The notes below the pieces were generated by a model, which worked only from the letters and a program-made list of their open reading frames with translations, did not search any database and was not told where the DNA came from. A program made the translations under genes and the position numbers. Below are positions 17,923 through 28,099 of a DNA stretch of 64,000 nucleotides, piece after piece; positions within the stretch are counted from its first letter, which is position 1; the number at the start of each line of letters is the position of its first letter. Source of the stretch: Arcobacter sp. CECT 8986 (GTDB lineage Bacteria > Campylobacterota > Campylobacteria > Campylobacterales > Arcobacteraceae); contig NZ_PDKG01000002.1 in NCBI RefSeq assembly GCF_004116725.1, positions 62,001 through 126,000 on the forward strand, given 5' to 3'.

Positions 17923-19677
17923 TTGAGAACGCATTATTGTACACAAGTAACTGAAAAAAACATTGGTGATACTGTTACTGTTGCTGGTTGGGTTAACAGT
18001 AGAAGAGATCACGGGGGTATTATATTTATTGACCTAAGAGACAAAGGTGGATTAGTTCAATTAGTATGTGACCCACAGGATAGTAAAGAGTCTTTAGAAA
18101 AAGCAGAAACTGTAAGAGATGAGTTTGTTTTAATTGCAACTGGAAAAGTTAGAGCTAGAGGTGAAGGTCTAGAAAATCCAAATTTAATCACTGGTAAAAT
18201 TGAAATTGTAGTAAGTGAATTAACAATTGAAAACAAATCAAAACCTATGCCATTTGAGTTAGGTGATGAAAAAGTAAATGAAGAAATTAGATTAAGAAAT
18301 AGATTCTTAGAGTTAAGAACACCAAAAGCTTATGATATCTTCAAGCTTAGAAGTAAAGCAACAATCCAAGTAAGAAATACTTTAGATGAATTAGGTTTTC
18401 TTGATGTTGAAACTCCAATTTTAACAAAATCTACTCCAGAAGGTGCTAGAGATTATTTAGTTCCAAGTAGAGTACACCCAGGTGAGTTTTATGCATTACC
18501 TCAATCACCTCAATTATTTAAACAATTATTAATGGTTGCTGGATTTGATAAATATTTTCAAATTGCAAAATGTTTTAGAGATGAAGATTTAAGAGCAGAT
18601 AGACAACCAGAATTTACTCAAATAGACGTTGAGATGTCTTTTTGTGACCAAGAAGATGTTATTAAAGTTGCAGAGAGATTAATTCATGATGTATTTACTG
18701 CTTGTGGAAAAGAGAATATTCCTACAACTTTCCCTAGAATGACATATAAAGAGGCAATGGAAAAATATGGTTCTGATAAACCAGATTTAAGATTTGAAAT
18801 GCCAATGGTTGATGTAATTGATATTTTTGAAAAATCTTCAAATGAAATTTTCTCTTCAATTGCAAAAGATAAGAAAAACAATAGAATCAAAGCTTTAAAA
18901 TGTCCAAACGGAGATAATATTTTCTCAAAAAGACAAATGAAAGGTTTTGAAGATTATGTAAGAAAATTTGGAGCTAAAGGTTTAGGTTACTTCCAAATGA
19001 AAGAGGATGGATTAAAAGGTCCTTTAACTAAATTCTTTACAGAAGAAGATTTAGAAGAGATTGTAAAAGTAACAGAACTTGAAGTTGGTGATGTTGTATT
19101 CTTTGGAGCAGGGGATAAAAAAACTGTATGGGATTATATGGGTAGATTTAGACTTTACCTTGCAGACCAAATGGATATTATTCCTGCAGATACTTACAAA
19201 TTTTTATGGGTTGTTGATTTCCCAATGTTTGAAGTTGAAGATGGAAGAACAAAAGCATTACACCATCCATTTACAATGCCAAAAGATTTAAATAAAGAAG
19301 ATTTAGAAGATATTGAGTCTGTTGCATATGATATTGTATTAAATGGTACAGAACTTGGTGGAGGGTCAATCAGAATTCACAAAGAAGAGATTCAATCAAA
19401 AGTATTTGAACTTATGGGAATTAGTGAAGAAGAAGCTCAAGCTAAATTCGGATTCTTATTAAACGCATTACAATATGGAGCGCCAAGTCATGGTGGTTTT
19501 GCAATGGGTCTTGATAGAATGATTATGTTATTAGCTGGAACTGATTCTATTAGAGATGTTATTGCATTCCCTAAAACTCAAAAAGCTCAATGTTTATTAA
19601 CAGACGCTCCAAGTCCTGTTGATAATGAACAATTAAAAGAGTTAAGTCTAAGAATTAGACAAGCTCAACAAGCATAA
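17923..19677 (+). CDS. aspS: Aspartyl-tRNA synthetase
   Basis: 584 residues, the bacterial type with the GAD insertion. N-terminal OB-fold anticodon domain ([20 protein letters not shown]), class II motif 2 ([19 protein letters not shown]) and motif 3 ([16 protein letters not shown]) are all present. Start is TTG at 17923 with GGAG at 17911-17914. In bacteria that rely on GatCAB this enzyme is often non-discriminating (charges tRNA-Asn too); the sequence here does not settle that. The ZnuA-like gene follows after 17 bases, probably in the same transcript. Confidence 0.98.
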   Translation: MRTHYCTQVTEKNIGDTVTVAGWVNSRRDHGGIIFIDLRDKGGLVQLVCDPQDSKESLEKAETVRDEFVLIATGKVRARGEGLENPNLITGKIEIVVSELTIENKSKPMPFELGDEKVNEEIRLRNRFLELRTPKAYDIFKLRSKATIQVRNTLDELGFLDVETPILTKSTPEGARDYLVPSRVHPGEFYALPQSPQLFKQLLMVAGFDKYFQIAKCFRDEDLRADRQPEFTQIDVEMSFCDQEDVIKVAERLIHDVFTACGKENIPTTFPRMTYKEAMEKYGSDKPDLRFEMPMVDVIDIFEKSSNEIFSSIAKDKKNNRIKALKCPNGDNIFSKRQMKGFEDYVRKFGAKGLGYFQMKEDGLKGPLTKFFTEEDLEEIVKVTELEVGDVVFFGAGDKKTVWDYMGRFRLYLADQMDIIPADTYKFLWVVDFPMFEVEDGRTKALHHPFTMPKDLNKEDLEDIESVAYDIVLNGTELGGGSIRIHKEEIQSKVFELMGISEEEAQAKFGFLLNALQYGAPSHGGFAMGLDRMIMLLAGTDSIRDVIAFPKTQKAQCLLTDAPSPVDNEQLKELSLRIRQAQQA

Positions 19678-19694
19678 TTTATTAAAGAAAAGAT

Positions 19695-20483
19695 ATGAAA
19701 AAAGTAGTTTTATCACTTTTTTTTCTATCTTTTTCTTTTCTTTTTGCACAGAGTAAAATCTCTGTTGCAATCCCTCCTTTGCAATTTATTGTAGAAAAAA
19801 TTGCTAAAAATCATATTTTTGCAGATTCTTTATTTACTGAAAACTATTTTGAAGATTATCCTTCTAAAAGTCATATAAGAAGACTATCTTATGCTCCTAT
19901 TTATCTATCTTTGAATTTAAAAAGAGAAAAAAGTTATATAAATGATTTAAATGCAATTAGTCATATAAAAATTATTGATGTTACAAAAGGAATAAAAAAG
20001 TTTGATAATAATCCTTATTTATGGATGGACCCTTTAAATTTCAGAAAGATTACTTTAAATGTATATGATGAAATCATAAAGTTAGATAGTAAAAATAAAA
20101 AACTTTATGAAGCAAATCTAAATAAGTTTTTAAAAGATATTGATGGAATTTTTTTATCTATTAAAGAGCAGCTATTTTCATTAAGTAGTTATAACTTTTA
20201 TACATTTGATGATTATTGGGACTATTATGCAAAAAGATTTAGACTAAACTTTTATAAAAGAGATAAAAAAACATTAACTGCAAAAGAGATTTCAAATACT
20301 ATAAACTTTACAAGAGAAAATGGTATTAAATACTTTTTAATAGATCCAACTGATTCTAAAAAAGTAGTAGATTTTTTTGTAAAGAACTCAGAAGCTAAAC
20401 CTTTAGTAAATAATATTTTTGAGAAAAATTGGCAAGCAAATATCTTTATTTTTACTCAAAAAATATACGATATGTATAAATAA
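19695..20483 (+). CDS. ZnuA/TroA-like periplasmic protein lacking usual metal ligands
   Basis: 262 residues with a signal peptide ending near FLFAQS (cleavage ~18-19). The body follows the metal-binding cluster-9 solute-binding fold: VAIPPLQFIVEKIAKN at the start and NPYLWMDPLNFRKITLNVYD, the counterpart of DPHxWLDPxN. The histidine of that motif is Tyr here, and the HDAFGY counterpart reads FDDYWDYY, so the classical Zn/Mn ligands are absent. No ABC permease or ATPase is adjacent. It may bind something else or act as a regulator. ATG 19695 lies 17 bases after aspS. Confidence 0.75.
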   Translation: MKKVVLSLFFLSFSFLFAQSKISVAIPPLQFIVEKIAKNHIFADSLFTENYFEDYPSKSHIRRLSYAPIYLSLNLKREKSYINDLNAISHIKIIDVTKGIKKFDNNPYLWMDPLNFRKITLNVYDEIIKLDSKNKKLYEANLNKFLKDIDGIFLSIKEQLFSLSSYNFYTFDDYWDYYAKRFRLNFYKRDKKTLTAKEISNTINFTRENGIKYFLIDPTDSKKVVDFFVKNSEAKPLVNNIFEKNWQANIFIFTQKIYDMYK

Positions 20484-20495
20484 ATATAAAAAAAC

Positions 20496-20513
20496 TATAC
20501 AAATGTATATTTT
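20496..20513 (+). promoter_or_regulatory. Palindrome upstream of the Cache-CheW gene
   Basis: TATACA-AA-TGTATA (20496-20509) is a perfect 6-bp inverted repeat running into TTTTATAAT, which holds a -10-like TATAAT at 20513-20518. It could be a weak terminator of the upstream gene or an operator of the downstream one. Confidence 0.35.
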
Positions 20514-20585
20514 ATAATCAAGTGTAATCTATCTATATTTTTCTAATCATATATAATATTACTATATTATTTGGGGAGAAAAATA

Positions 20586-23174
20586 ATGTCCGATTTGATA
20601 AATTACAAAGGAATAAATGTAAAAAAAGAGTTATATCCAATAATAAAACATATCGAAGATGTAGATAAATATAGAGAAGAATTAGGAAGATTAAGCTCAT
20701 CTTGGGATATTTTTGCACTTTTGGGACAACTTGGCGATATTAATATAGATATCGGAAAAACTAAAGAAAACTTTTTAAATCTTACTTCAATACTATTAAA
20801 CCACTTAAGTGAACAAACAATAAAAAAAGTAACACAAGAGATGAACTTTAAAGCACAAGTTGCAATTGATGTAGTTATTAGAAATCTATTTGAAAGAACA
20901 GCAGATATTGGCTTTTTAGCAACTGATGATGATATTAGATATTTTATTGAAAACTATGTTTCAGAGTATAATGAAGATAGTACAAAATTAAAACAAAAAA
21001 TACAAAGAAGATTTAAAGAGTATGTTGCAAAATACTCTGTATATTTTGATATTGTTTTAGTTAATACAAAAGGTAAAGTATTAACTAGACTTGATGAGTC
21101 ATTAAAAACAGAAAAAATTGATTTAAACTTCGTAAATGAGGTATTGAACTCTAGTGATGAATATGTAGAAACATTTAAACATCATGATTTTATACCTCAA
21201 TATGAAAATAGTTTAGTTTATTCATATAAAGTAACAAAAACAAATGACCCAGACTCTGAAAAACTTGGAGTTTTATGTTTATGTTTTAAGTTTCAAAATG
21301 AGATGAAAGGAATATTTTCAAATATAATTGATACTAAAAATAAAGAAGCTATTACAATTTTAAATAAAGATGGTGTAGTTATTTCATCAAGTGACACAGA
21401 GCATATTGCTTTAAATTCCAAATTAGAAGTTGTGTTAAATGATGATTATAAAATAGTTTCATTTGCAGGAAGAGATTATATTGCAAAAACTTGTAAAACA
21501 AATGGTTATCAAGGATTTACAGGTCTTGGTTGGTATGGTCATATTATGATACCAATAGAGTATGCATTTTTAAGTAATGAAATGAATGCAAAAGAGGTAA
21601 ATAGTGAAATAATAAATGCAATGATGGGAAATGAACAACATTTCTCAAAAGATTTGCAAGAAGTTTTTACAAAAAGTAAAACAATTCAAGATAATTTAAA
21701 TAGAGTTATTTGGAATGGTAATATCTCACAAAGTAAATTAAACTCTTCAAATAGAGAGTTTTCAAAATCACTTTTAAATGAGATTGGAGTTACAGGAGTA
21801 AAAGCTAACTCTTCACTAAATAACCTAACTCAAACAATTATAAGTTCAATACTAAAAGATAGTGAGTTTTTATCTTCTTTAGCAATAGATATAATGGATA
21901 GAAATTTATATGAAAGAGCAAATGATTGTAGATGGTGGGCATTAACTTCTTATTTTAGAGAAGCTTTAGATGATATGGATTCTCTTAGTTATAAAAAAGA
22001 GGAGTTAACTTCTATATTAAAATATATAAATGATTTATATACTGTATATACAAATTTATTGATATTTGATAAAGATGGGAAAATTGTAGCAGTATCAAAT
22101 AAAAATCAAGAGTATTTAATAGGTAAAGTTTTAACAAATGAATGGGTAGAAAAAACATTAAATTTAAAAGATACATCAAAATATTGTGTATCTAAATTTG
22201 AAAAAACAAATCTATATGAAAATAATTCAACATATATTTATTGTAGTGCAATAAGAAGTTTAAAAGATGAAAATCAAATAAATGGTGGAATTGCAGTAAT
22301 TTTTGATTCTACTCCACAATTTTCTGCAATGTTAGATGAAACATTACCAAAAGATAGCAATAATAAAAGAATTGATGGTGTTTATGCTTTTTTTACAAAT
22401 AAAGATAAAACAATTATTTCTACTTCAAATAGTAAATATGAAGTAGGAGCAACTTTAGATATTGATGATAAATTTTTTAATTTAAGTAATGCTCAACAAC
22501 ATAGTGAAATTATTGAGTTCAATGGAAAGTATTATGCAGTTGGTTCTAGATGTTCAAATGGTTATAGAGAGTATAAAAGTGTAAATGATGATTATAAAAA
22601 TGATGTTTTATGTATAGTATTTATTTTTATAGGTTTTACAGACTCAAAAAATAAATTAAGATACAAAACAAAAGATAATTTTGTAAGTGCATCAACTAAA
22701 CATATAAGTGAAAATAGTATTGATTTAGCAACATTTCATTTGGGAGAAAAGTTTTTAGCCGTTGAAGCAAAAAATGTTGTATCTTCAATTGGAATAGATA
22801 AATTAGAAAAATCAATAGATATGGATAAGAAAAATCATTTTAAAGGAATGGTTTTATATAAAGAAAAATTGATTTCTGTATTAGATATAAGAGATTTTAT
22901 AAATGAAGATATTGGTGATGAAGAGTTAGAAAATATTATATTACTTGAATATGATAAAAATAACACTCAACATTGTATAGGTATATTAGTATCATCATTA
23001 GAAAATATAACAGTAGTTGAAAAAGATTCTATTCAACATATTCAAAATCACTTTTTAGGTGCAGGAACATTAGTTGAAAGTTTAGTAGATATCAAAGAGA
23101 ATAATGAATCAAGAGTTGCAATGATTCTTGATATTAAAAAAATTGATGATAATTTGAATCAAAGTATAAGCTAA
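20586..23174 (+). CDS. Soluble tandem Cache-like sensor with C-terminal CheW domain
   Basis: The ATG at 20586 is chosen because GGGGAG (20573-20578) sits just upstream; a TTG at 20571 would place that site inside the gene. 862 residues without signal peptide or membrane helix. Two related modules are seen: IDVVIRNLFERTADIGFLA (94-112) and IDIMDRNLYERANDCRWWAL (434-453) begin equivalent halves, each followed by Cache/PAS-like strands (FDIVLVNTKGKVLTRLD; LLIFDKDGKIVAVSN). Residues ~714-855 resemble CheW (FHLGEKFLAVEAKNV, GMVLYKEKLISVLDIRDF). There is no methyl-accepting domain, so it probably connects a cytoplasmic sensor to CheA. No chemotaxis gene is adjacent. Confidence 0.8.
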   Translation: MSDLINYKGINVKKELYPIIKHIEDVDKYREELGRLSSSWDIFALLGQLGDINIDIGKTKENFLNLTSILLNHLSEQTIKKVTQEMNFKAQVAIDVVIRNLFERTADIGFLATDDDIRYFIENYVSEYNEDSTKLKQKIQRRFKEYVAKYSVYFDIVLVNTKGKVLTRLDESLKTEKIDLNFVNEVLNSSDEYVETFKHHDFIPQYENSLVYSYKVTKTNDPDSEKLGVLCLCFKFQNEMKGIFSNIIDTKNKEAITILNKDGVVISSSDTEHIALNSKLEVVLNDDYKIVSFAGRDYIAKTCKTNGYQGFTGLGWYGHIMIPIEYAFLSNEMNAKEVNSEIINAMMGNEQHFSKDLQEVFTKSKTIQDNLNRVIWNGNISQSKLNSSNREFSKSLLNEIGVTGVKANSSLNNLTQTIISSILKDSEFLSSLAIDIMDRNLYERANDCRWWALTSYFREALDDMDSLSYKKEELTSILKYINDLYTVYTNLLIFDKDGKIVAVSNKNQEYLIGKVLTNEWVEKTLNLKDTSKYCVSKFEKTNLYENNSTYIYCSAIRSLKDENQINGGIAVIFDSTPQFSAMLDETLPKDSNNKRIDGVYAFFTNKDKTIISTSNSKYEVGATLDIDDKFFNLSNAQQHSEIIEFNGKYYAVGSRCSNGYREYKSVNDDYKNDVLCIVFIFIGFTDSKNKLRYKTKDNFVSASTKHISENSIDLATFHLGEKFLAVEAKNVVSSIGIDKLEKSIDMDKKNHFKGMVLYKEKLISVLDIRDFINEDIGDEELENIILLEYDKNNTQHCIGILVSSLENITVVEKDSIQHIQNHFLGAGTLVESLVDIKENNESRVAMILDIKKIDDNLNQSIS

Positions 23175-23244
23175 TTTAAAATTTATAGAATAAGTTAAAA
23201 GATATTTAGGCACAATACAAAAAAATATTAAGGCCAAAATATAT

Positions 23245-25002
23245 ATGAATAAAAATGAATTTTTACCAACTACAATGGAAGAAGTAAGAAAAAGAGGTTG
23301 GAAAGAACTTGATGTTGTTCTAATCTCTGGTGATGCTTATATTGATTCTCCTTTTATGGGAATTGCTGTTGTTGGAAGAATACTTGAAAGTGTAGGATTA
23401 AGAGTAGGTATCATTGGGCAACCAGATATAAACTCAGATGTTGATATTAAAAGACTAGGTGAACCAAAACTATTTTGGGGAGTTAGTGGTGGAAGTATTG
23501 ACTCAATGGTATCTAACTACACTGCAACTAAAAAATTTAGAAATAGTGATGATTATACTCCTGGTGGAAAAAATAATAAAAGACCAGATAGAGCTACTAT
23601 TGCATATACAAATCTAATAAGAAGATTTTATAAAAATACTGTTCCAATTGTTTTAGGAGGAATAGAAGCAAGTCTTAGAAGATTAACTCATTATGATTAT
23701 TGGTCAAATAAATTAAGAAAACCAATTTTATTTGATACAAAAGCTGATTATATGATTTATGGTATGGGAGAACAAGCAATTATTGATTTGGGAAATTATC
23801 TAAAAGAGGGTAAAGATCCAAGAACAATAAGAGGACTTTGTTATATTTCAAAAGAGCCTGTTGAAGAGTTTTTACAAATTCCAAGCCATGATGAATGTCT
23901 AAAAGAAAAAGAGAAATATATTGACCTTTTTAAAGTATTTTATGACAATAACGACCCAGTTTATTCAAAAGGGCTTTGTCAAAAAGTAGATTCAAGATAT
24001 CTGATTCAAAATCCACCATGTGATTACTTAGAAGAAGATGGAATGGATAAAATTGCATCTTTCCCATATCAAAGAGATTTACATCCGTATCATAAAAAAG
24101 ATGGGAATGTTAAGTGCCTAGAGACAATTAAATTTTCAATTATGACTCATCATGGATGTTGGGGTGAGTGTAACTTCTGTGCAATTGCTGTTCATCAAGG
24201 AAGAACAATTAGAACAAGAAGTGAAAAAAATATTATTCAAGAAGCAAAAGATTTTACAAAAATAAAAGATTTTAAAGGAATAATTTCTGATGTTGGTGGA
24301 CCAACTGCAAATATGTATGGTTATGAGTGTAAGAAAAAACTTAAAAAAGGTACTTGCGTAGATAATTATAGATGTGTTGATGATAAAAGACTTTGTAAAG
24401 CAATGAAAGTTGACCATAGTAGAAATATACAACTTCTAAGAGATATTAGAGAAGTTCCAGGAGTAAAAAAAGCATTTGTTGCTTCTGGTGTGAGATATGA
24501 TTTAATTACTGCTGATAAAAAGCATGGATATGAGTATCTAAAAGAGATGGTAAATCATCATATTTCAGGTCAAATGAAAGTTGCTCCTGAACATACAAGT
24601 GATGAGGTTTTATACCATATGGGAAAACCTGGAAAACAAACATTAATTGATTTTAAAAAGATGTATGATACATTAAATAAAGAAGCTGGTAAAAAACAGT
24701 TCTTAACTTATTATTTAATTGCTGCGCATCCAGGTTGTGAAGATAAACATATGCATGATTTAAAAAACTTTACAACACATGAATTAAAAATGAATCCAGA
24801 ACAAGCACAAGTATTTACTCCAACTCCTGGAACATACTCTTCTGTTATGTATTATACAGAAATGGATCCATTTACTAAAAAGAAAATTTTTGTAGAAAAA
24901 GATACAAAAAGAAAAGAAAAACAAAAAGATATTGTAATAAAAAAACAAAATTTTAGAGGTAATCATAAGAAAAAAGCACACTCTTATGGTATGCAAGGAT
25001 AG
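23245..25002 (+). CDS. YgiQ-family radical SAM protein
   Basis: 585 residues. The radical SAM cluster motif CWGECNFCAI (Cys-x3-Cys-x2-Cys) follows MTHHG, with the N-terminal B12-binding-like half containing VVLISGDAYIDSPFMGIAVV and GGIEASLRRLTHYDYW, all typical of the UPF0313/YgiQ family. Extra cysteines occur at YECKKKLKKGTCVDNYRCVD. The C-terminus is strongly basic (KRKEKQKDIVIKK). Reaction unknown for the whole family. Seventy-four bases separate it from adk, which has its own promoter. Confidence 0.95.
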   Translation: MNKNEFLPTTMEEVRKRGWKELDVVLISGDAYIDSPFMGIAVVGRILESVGLRVGIIGQPDINSDVDIKRLGEPKLFWGVSGGSIDSMVSNYTATKKFRNSDDYTPGGKNNKRPDRATIAYTNLIRRFYKNTVPIVLGGIEASLRRLTHYDYWSNKLRKPILFDTKADYMIYGMGEQAIIDLGNYLKEGKDPRTIRGLCYISKEPVEEFLQIPSHDECLKEKEKYIDLFKVFYDNNDPVYSKGLCQKVDSRYLIQNPPCDYLEEDGMDKIASFPYQRDLHPYHKKDGNVKCLETIKFSIMTHHGCWGECNFCAIAVHQGRTIRTRSEKNIIQEAKDFTKIKDFKGIISDVGGPTANMYGYECKKKLKKGTCVDNYRCVDDKRLCKAMKVDHSRNIQLLRDIREVPGVKKAFVASGVRYDLITADKKHGYEYLKEMVNHHISGQMKVAPEHTSDEVLYHMGKPGKQTLIDFKKMYDTLNKEAGKKQFLTYYLIAAHPGCEDKHMHDLKNFTTHELKMNPEQAQVFTPTPGTYSSVMYYTEMDPFTKKKIFVEKDTKRKEKQKDIVIKKQNFRGNHKKKAHSYGMQG

Positions 25003-25025
25003 TAAAATATATATAAGTTGTATTT

Positions 25026-25034
25026 TGCTATAAT
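25026..25034 (+). promoter_or_regulatory. Extended -10 promoter of adk
   Basis: TGCTATAAT fits the TGnTATAAT extended -10 consensus, 43 bases before adk, and is followed by GCGC. No obvious -35. Confidence 0.65.
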
Positions 25035-25076
25035 GCGCACTTCGAATATGTTTATAAAACTTAATAAGGGACTTTT

Positions 25077-25646
25077 ATGAAAAAACTTTTTTTAATTATT
25101 GGTGCACCAGGTAGTGGTAAAACAACAGACGCTGAATTAATCGCTGAAAAACATGAAAATATTACTCATTATTCAACAGGTGATATGTTTAGAGCTGAAG
25201 TTGCAAGTGGAAGCGAAAGAGGGAAATTAATCGATTCTTATGTATCAAAAGGGAATCTTGTACCAATTGATATTGTTATTGAAACAATTGTAGGAGCTAT
25301 TAAAAAAGCACCAACTGATGTTGTTGTAATTGATGGTTATCCAAGAAGCCAAGAGCAAATGACTGAACTTGATAAATATTTAGAAACTGAAAGTGAAGTA
25401 GAATTAGTAAATACTATTGAAGTTGAAGTATCTGAAGAAGTTGCAAAAGATAGAGTTTTAGGTAGAGCTAGAGGGGCTGATGATAATGTTGAAGTATTTA
25501 ACAATAGAATGAAAGTTTATACTGATCCATTAGTTGATATTCAAGAATTTTATACAAATAAAAATATTTTAAAGAAAATCAACGGTGAAAGAACAATCGA
25601 AGAGATTGTATCAGAAATGGATGAATTTATTCAATCAAGAATATAA
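25077..25646 (+). CDS. adk: Adenylate kinase
   Basis: 189 residues, the short form without the long zinc LID. P-loop [18 protein letters not shown] at the N-terminus, [10 protein letters not shown] for AMP binding, [10 protein letters not shown], and the short LID arginines in GRARGADDN. Interconverts ATP, ADP and AMP. AAGGGAC precedes the ATG. A CinA-type gene follows after four bases, so the two are cotranscribed. Confidence 0.96.
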   Translation: MKKLFLIIGAPGSGKTTDAELIAEKHENITHYSTGDMFRAEVASGSERGKLIDSYVSKGNLVPIDIVIETIVGAIKKAPTDVVVIDGYPRSQEQMTELDKYLETESEVELVNTIEVEVSEEVAKDRVLGRARGADDNVEVFNNRMKVYTDPLVDIQEFYTNKNILKKINGERTIEEIVSEMDEFIQSRI

Positions 25647-25650
25647 ATAG

Positions 25651-26406
25651 ATGAATCAACCTAATTTTTACTCAGTAATAATAGGAACAGAATTATTAAA
25701 TGGGCGTCGAAAAGATGCCCATTTTTCTTTTTTAAATCAAGAACTTCTTTTAAGAGGTTGGACTCACAAAGCATCTTTTGTAATAGAAGATGACCCAATT
25801 TTAATGGAAAATACTTTTAAACTTATACAATCAGATAAAAACTCAGTAATGTTTTGTTTTGGTGGGATTGGTTCTACACCTGATGATTTGACAAGACAAA
25901 TAGCAGCAAAAGTTTTTAGAGATAGTAAGATGTATTTTCATCCTAAAGCTAAAGAGTTAGTAGAAAATGAATTTAAACAAAAAGCTTATCCTCACAGAAT
26001 AAATATGGCTTATTTACCTGTTGATTCAAAATTATTAGATAACGTAGTAAATAATGTACCTGGATTTTATTTAGATGATAGATTCTTCTTTACTCCTGGA
26101 TTTCCATCAATGAGTCAATCAATGGTTTTACAAGCTTTAAATACTTTATATCCAAAAAATAGTGTAAATAAATTTAGATTATCTTTAACAGCAAATTGTG
26201 GTGAAAGTGATTTAATTGATGTTATGAATCAAATGACAAAAGAAGTTGAGTTATCTTCTTTACCTAAATTTGTAGAAAATGGAAGACGAACAGTAATTTC
26301 TCTTAGTTCAGAAAATAAAAAGATACTTGAAGAGTCTTTTCAAAAGTTTATTGTGCATTTAGAAAAATTAAAAATAGAGTATGTTTTAAAAGATATTAAT
26401 CTTTAG
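25651..26406 (+). CDS. CinA-type molybdopterin-binding domain protein
   Basis: 251 residues. SVIIGTELLNGRRKDAHFSF at the start and FCFGGIGSTPDDLTRQIAA are the hallmark motifs of the MoaB/Mog/CinA nucleotide- or pterin-binding domain. The C-terminal nicotinamide-nucleotide amidohydrolase domain of full CinA is missing. Starts four bases after adk. Its 3' end overlaps the converging Sel1-repeat gene by 11 bases. Function beyond the domain is not clear; pterin, FAD or ADP-ribose pyrophosphatase roles are possible. Confidence 0.88.
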   Translation: MNQPNFYSVIIGTELLNGRRKDAHFSFLNQELLLRGWTHKASFVIEDDPILMENTFKLIQSDKNSVMFCFGGIGSTPDDLTRQIAAKVFRDSKMYFHPKAKELVENEFKQKAYPHRINMAYLPVDSKLLDNVVNNVPGFYLDDRFFFTPGFPSMSQSMVLQALNTLYPKNSVNKFRLSLTANCGESDLIDVMNQMTKEVELSSLPKFVENGRRTVISLSSENKKILEESFQKFIVHLEKLKIEYVLKDINL

Positions 26407-27076
26407 ATTCTGGTGGCTTTGTATAAAAATTAAATTTAAATCCTTTATCTTCTGGATATTTTTTTAAGTTATAGTCTTTATATACTTTTTCACATAATCT
26501 AATATTATGTTTCATACCTTCTTTTGCAAAAATATGAGCTCTACCAAAATTAGCAAAAACACCTTTTCCTGAAGCATACATATATGCTAAATAACAATGA
26601 GCTAAAGCATAACCTTGTTTTGATGCTCTTTCAAAATAAGTAACTGCTTTTTTATAATCTTTTTGAACAATCATACCTTTTAAATATAGTACACCAACCA
26701 TATTCTCAGCAGGTGCATATTTTGCATTTACTAAATCTGATAATAGATTGTAAGCATTTATTTCATCATAGTAAATTGTATCTTTATTCATATATAGTTT
26801 TACAAGGTCATAAGCACATTTGAAATCACCTAATGTTGCTCCTTTTAGTAAAAGAACATAAGCATATTCATAGTTTTTAGGAACACCTTTTCCTGTTGTA
26901 TATAAATATGCAAGTCTATGAATAGCTTCAGTATTTTCTTGCTTTGCAAGTTCTTTATATAAATTAAGAGCTTTTATAACACCATCTTTTTGTTCAACTT
27001 GTTTAGCCTCATCAAATGTTATAGAAAAACATAAATTAAATAAAAAACATACTAAAAGAAAATACTTAAAAATCAT
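26396..27076 (-). CDS. Exported Sel1-repeat (tetratricopeptide-like) protein
   Basis: 226 residues with a signal peptide ([20 protein letters not shown]). Several Sel1-like repeats follow, for example [40 protein letters not shown] and [20 protein letters not shown]. Such proteins are periplasmic or secreted scaffolds; in Helicobacter related proteins are the cysteine-rich Hcp family, but this one is not cysteine-rich. Start overlaps the alr stop by four bases, so it forms an operon with alr and uvrC upstream. Confidence 0.88.
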   Translation of the reverse strand: MIFKYFLLVCFLFNLCFSITFDEAKQVEQKDGVIKALNLYKELAKQENTEAIHRLAYLYTTGKGVPKNYEYAYVLLLKGATLGDFKCAYDLVKLYMNKDTIYYDEINAYNLLSDLVNAKYAPAENMVGVLYLKGMIVQKDYKKAVTYFERASKQGYALAHCYLAYMYASGKGVFANFGRAHIFAKEGMKHNIRLCEKVYKDYNLKKYPEDKGFKFNFYTKPPESKD

Positions 27077-28095
27077 TTGACCTCTTTTTTTATATTTGGA
27101 TTTAGAGTTGCTAATATCTCATATCTTATTGTATTGTGAATATCTGCTAATCTTGATACATCATTAAAGATACAAACTTCATCATCATCACTATTAATAC
27201 TTAAGTTATCCATTGATACTTTACCTAATATTTCATAGCCTTTTGGAGTTAAATATTGAAAGTTTCCATTAAGTCTTAAGAATCCATCACCATAACCAAC
27301 ATCATAAGTTGAAACAGTCATATCTTTAGGTGCTTCATATACACCTCCATAACCAACTCTTTGACCTTTTTTTAAAACTCTAGTTGCCATTTTTTTTGCC
27401 CATAATGACATTACTGGTTTTAAATTTGGATTTTTAAATATAGTGTCAGTATCTAAATATCCATAAGTTGCAAATCCAACTCTAGCAAAATCTTCATCAA
27501 AATCCTTAATTCTAAATAAAGCTGATGAGTTAGCAGAATGGAACTTTGGAAGTGGTAGTGAAAGTTGTTCACATATTTCTTTCACTTCTTGTTTTATTTG
27601 TGAAAAATTAGACCTTTGCCAGTAAAATTCAGTTGATAAAATATCAGAAGCTCTGTAGTGTGTGAATAAACCTGTGAATTTTAAGTTTTCTCTACAGATA
27701 CCATCAATAGCCTCTTTAAGCTGTTCTTTAGTTATGCCATTTCTGTGCATTCCCGTATCAACTTTTAAGTGAACATTCGTATTTTTGGGCAATTTTTTAA
27801 GTTGTTCAATATTGTTTACTGCTATGTGAAAAGTGTGTGAATAAGTGTGAAAATCATCTTCAGCTAGGATTAATATTTCTTCAAATAATTTTTCAATTTT
27901 TATTGCTTCATCTAGTGTTTGTACTACTGCTCTTTTTATCCCAAACTCATTTGCTAATGTTGCAATCTCTAATAATCCATGTCCATATGCATTATCTTTT
28001 AATACAACCGCAACTTTATCTTTTCCATTTGCTTTTTTTGAAATAATATCTAAATTATGAAATAAGTTTGATTTGTTTATAACAATCTTTCCCAA
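27073..28095 (-). CDS. alr: Alanine racemase
   Basis: 340 residues. The PLP-binding lysine is in [18 protein letters not shown] (Lys33); [20 protein letters not shown] and the catalytic tyrosine region [11 protein letters not shown] follow, then SMDNLSI near the C-terminus. Converts L- to D-alanine for peptidoglycan, pairing functionally with murF at the window start. Slightly shorter than the E. coli enzyme but with all landmarks. Four bases separate it from uvrC. Confidence 0.96.
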   Translation of the reverse strand: MGKIVINKSNLFHNLDIISKKANGKDKVAVVLKDNAYGHGLLEIATLANEFGIKRAVVQTLDEAIKIEKLFEEILILAEDDFHTYSHTFHIAVNNIEQLKKLPKNTNVHLKVDTGMHRNGITKEQLKEAIDGICRENLKFTGLFTHYRASDILSTEFYWQRSNFSQIKQEVKEICEQLSLPLPKFHSANSSALFRIKDFDEDFARVGFATYGYLDTDTIFKNPNLKPVMSLWAKKMATRVLKKGQRVGYGGVYEAPKDMTVSTYDVGYGDGFLRLNGNFQYLTPKGYEILGKVSMDNLSINSDDDEVCIFNDVSRLADIHNTIRYEILATLNPNIKKEVK

Positions 28096-28099
28096 GATT

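Noticed and set aside
26396-26406. 11-base overlap of converging genes as an antisense control site
   Set aside because: Short tail overlaps are common in compact genomes and no hairpin or promoter supports control.
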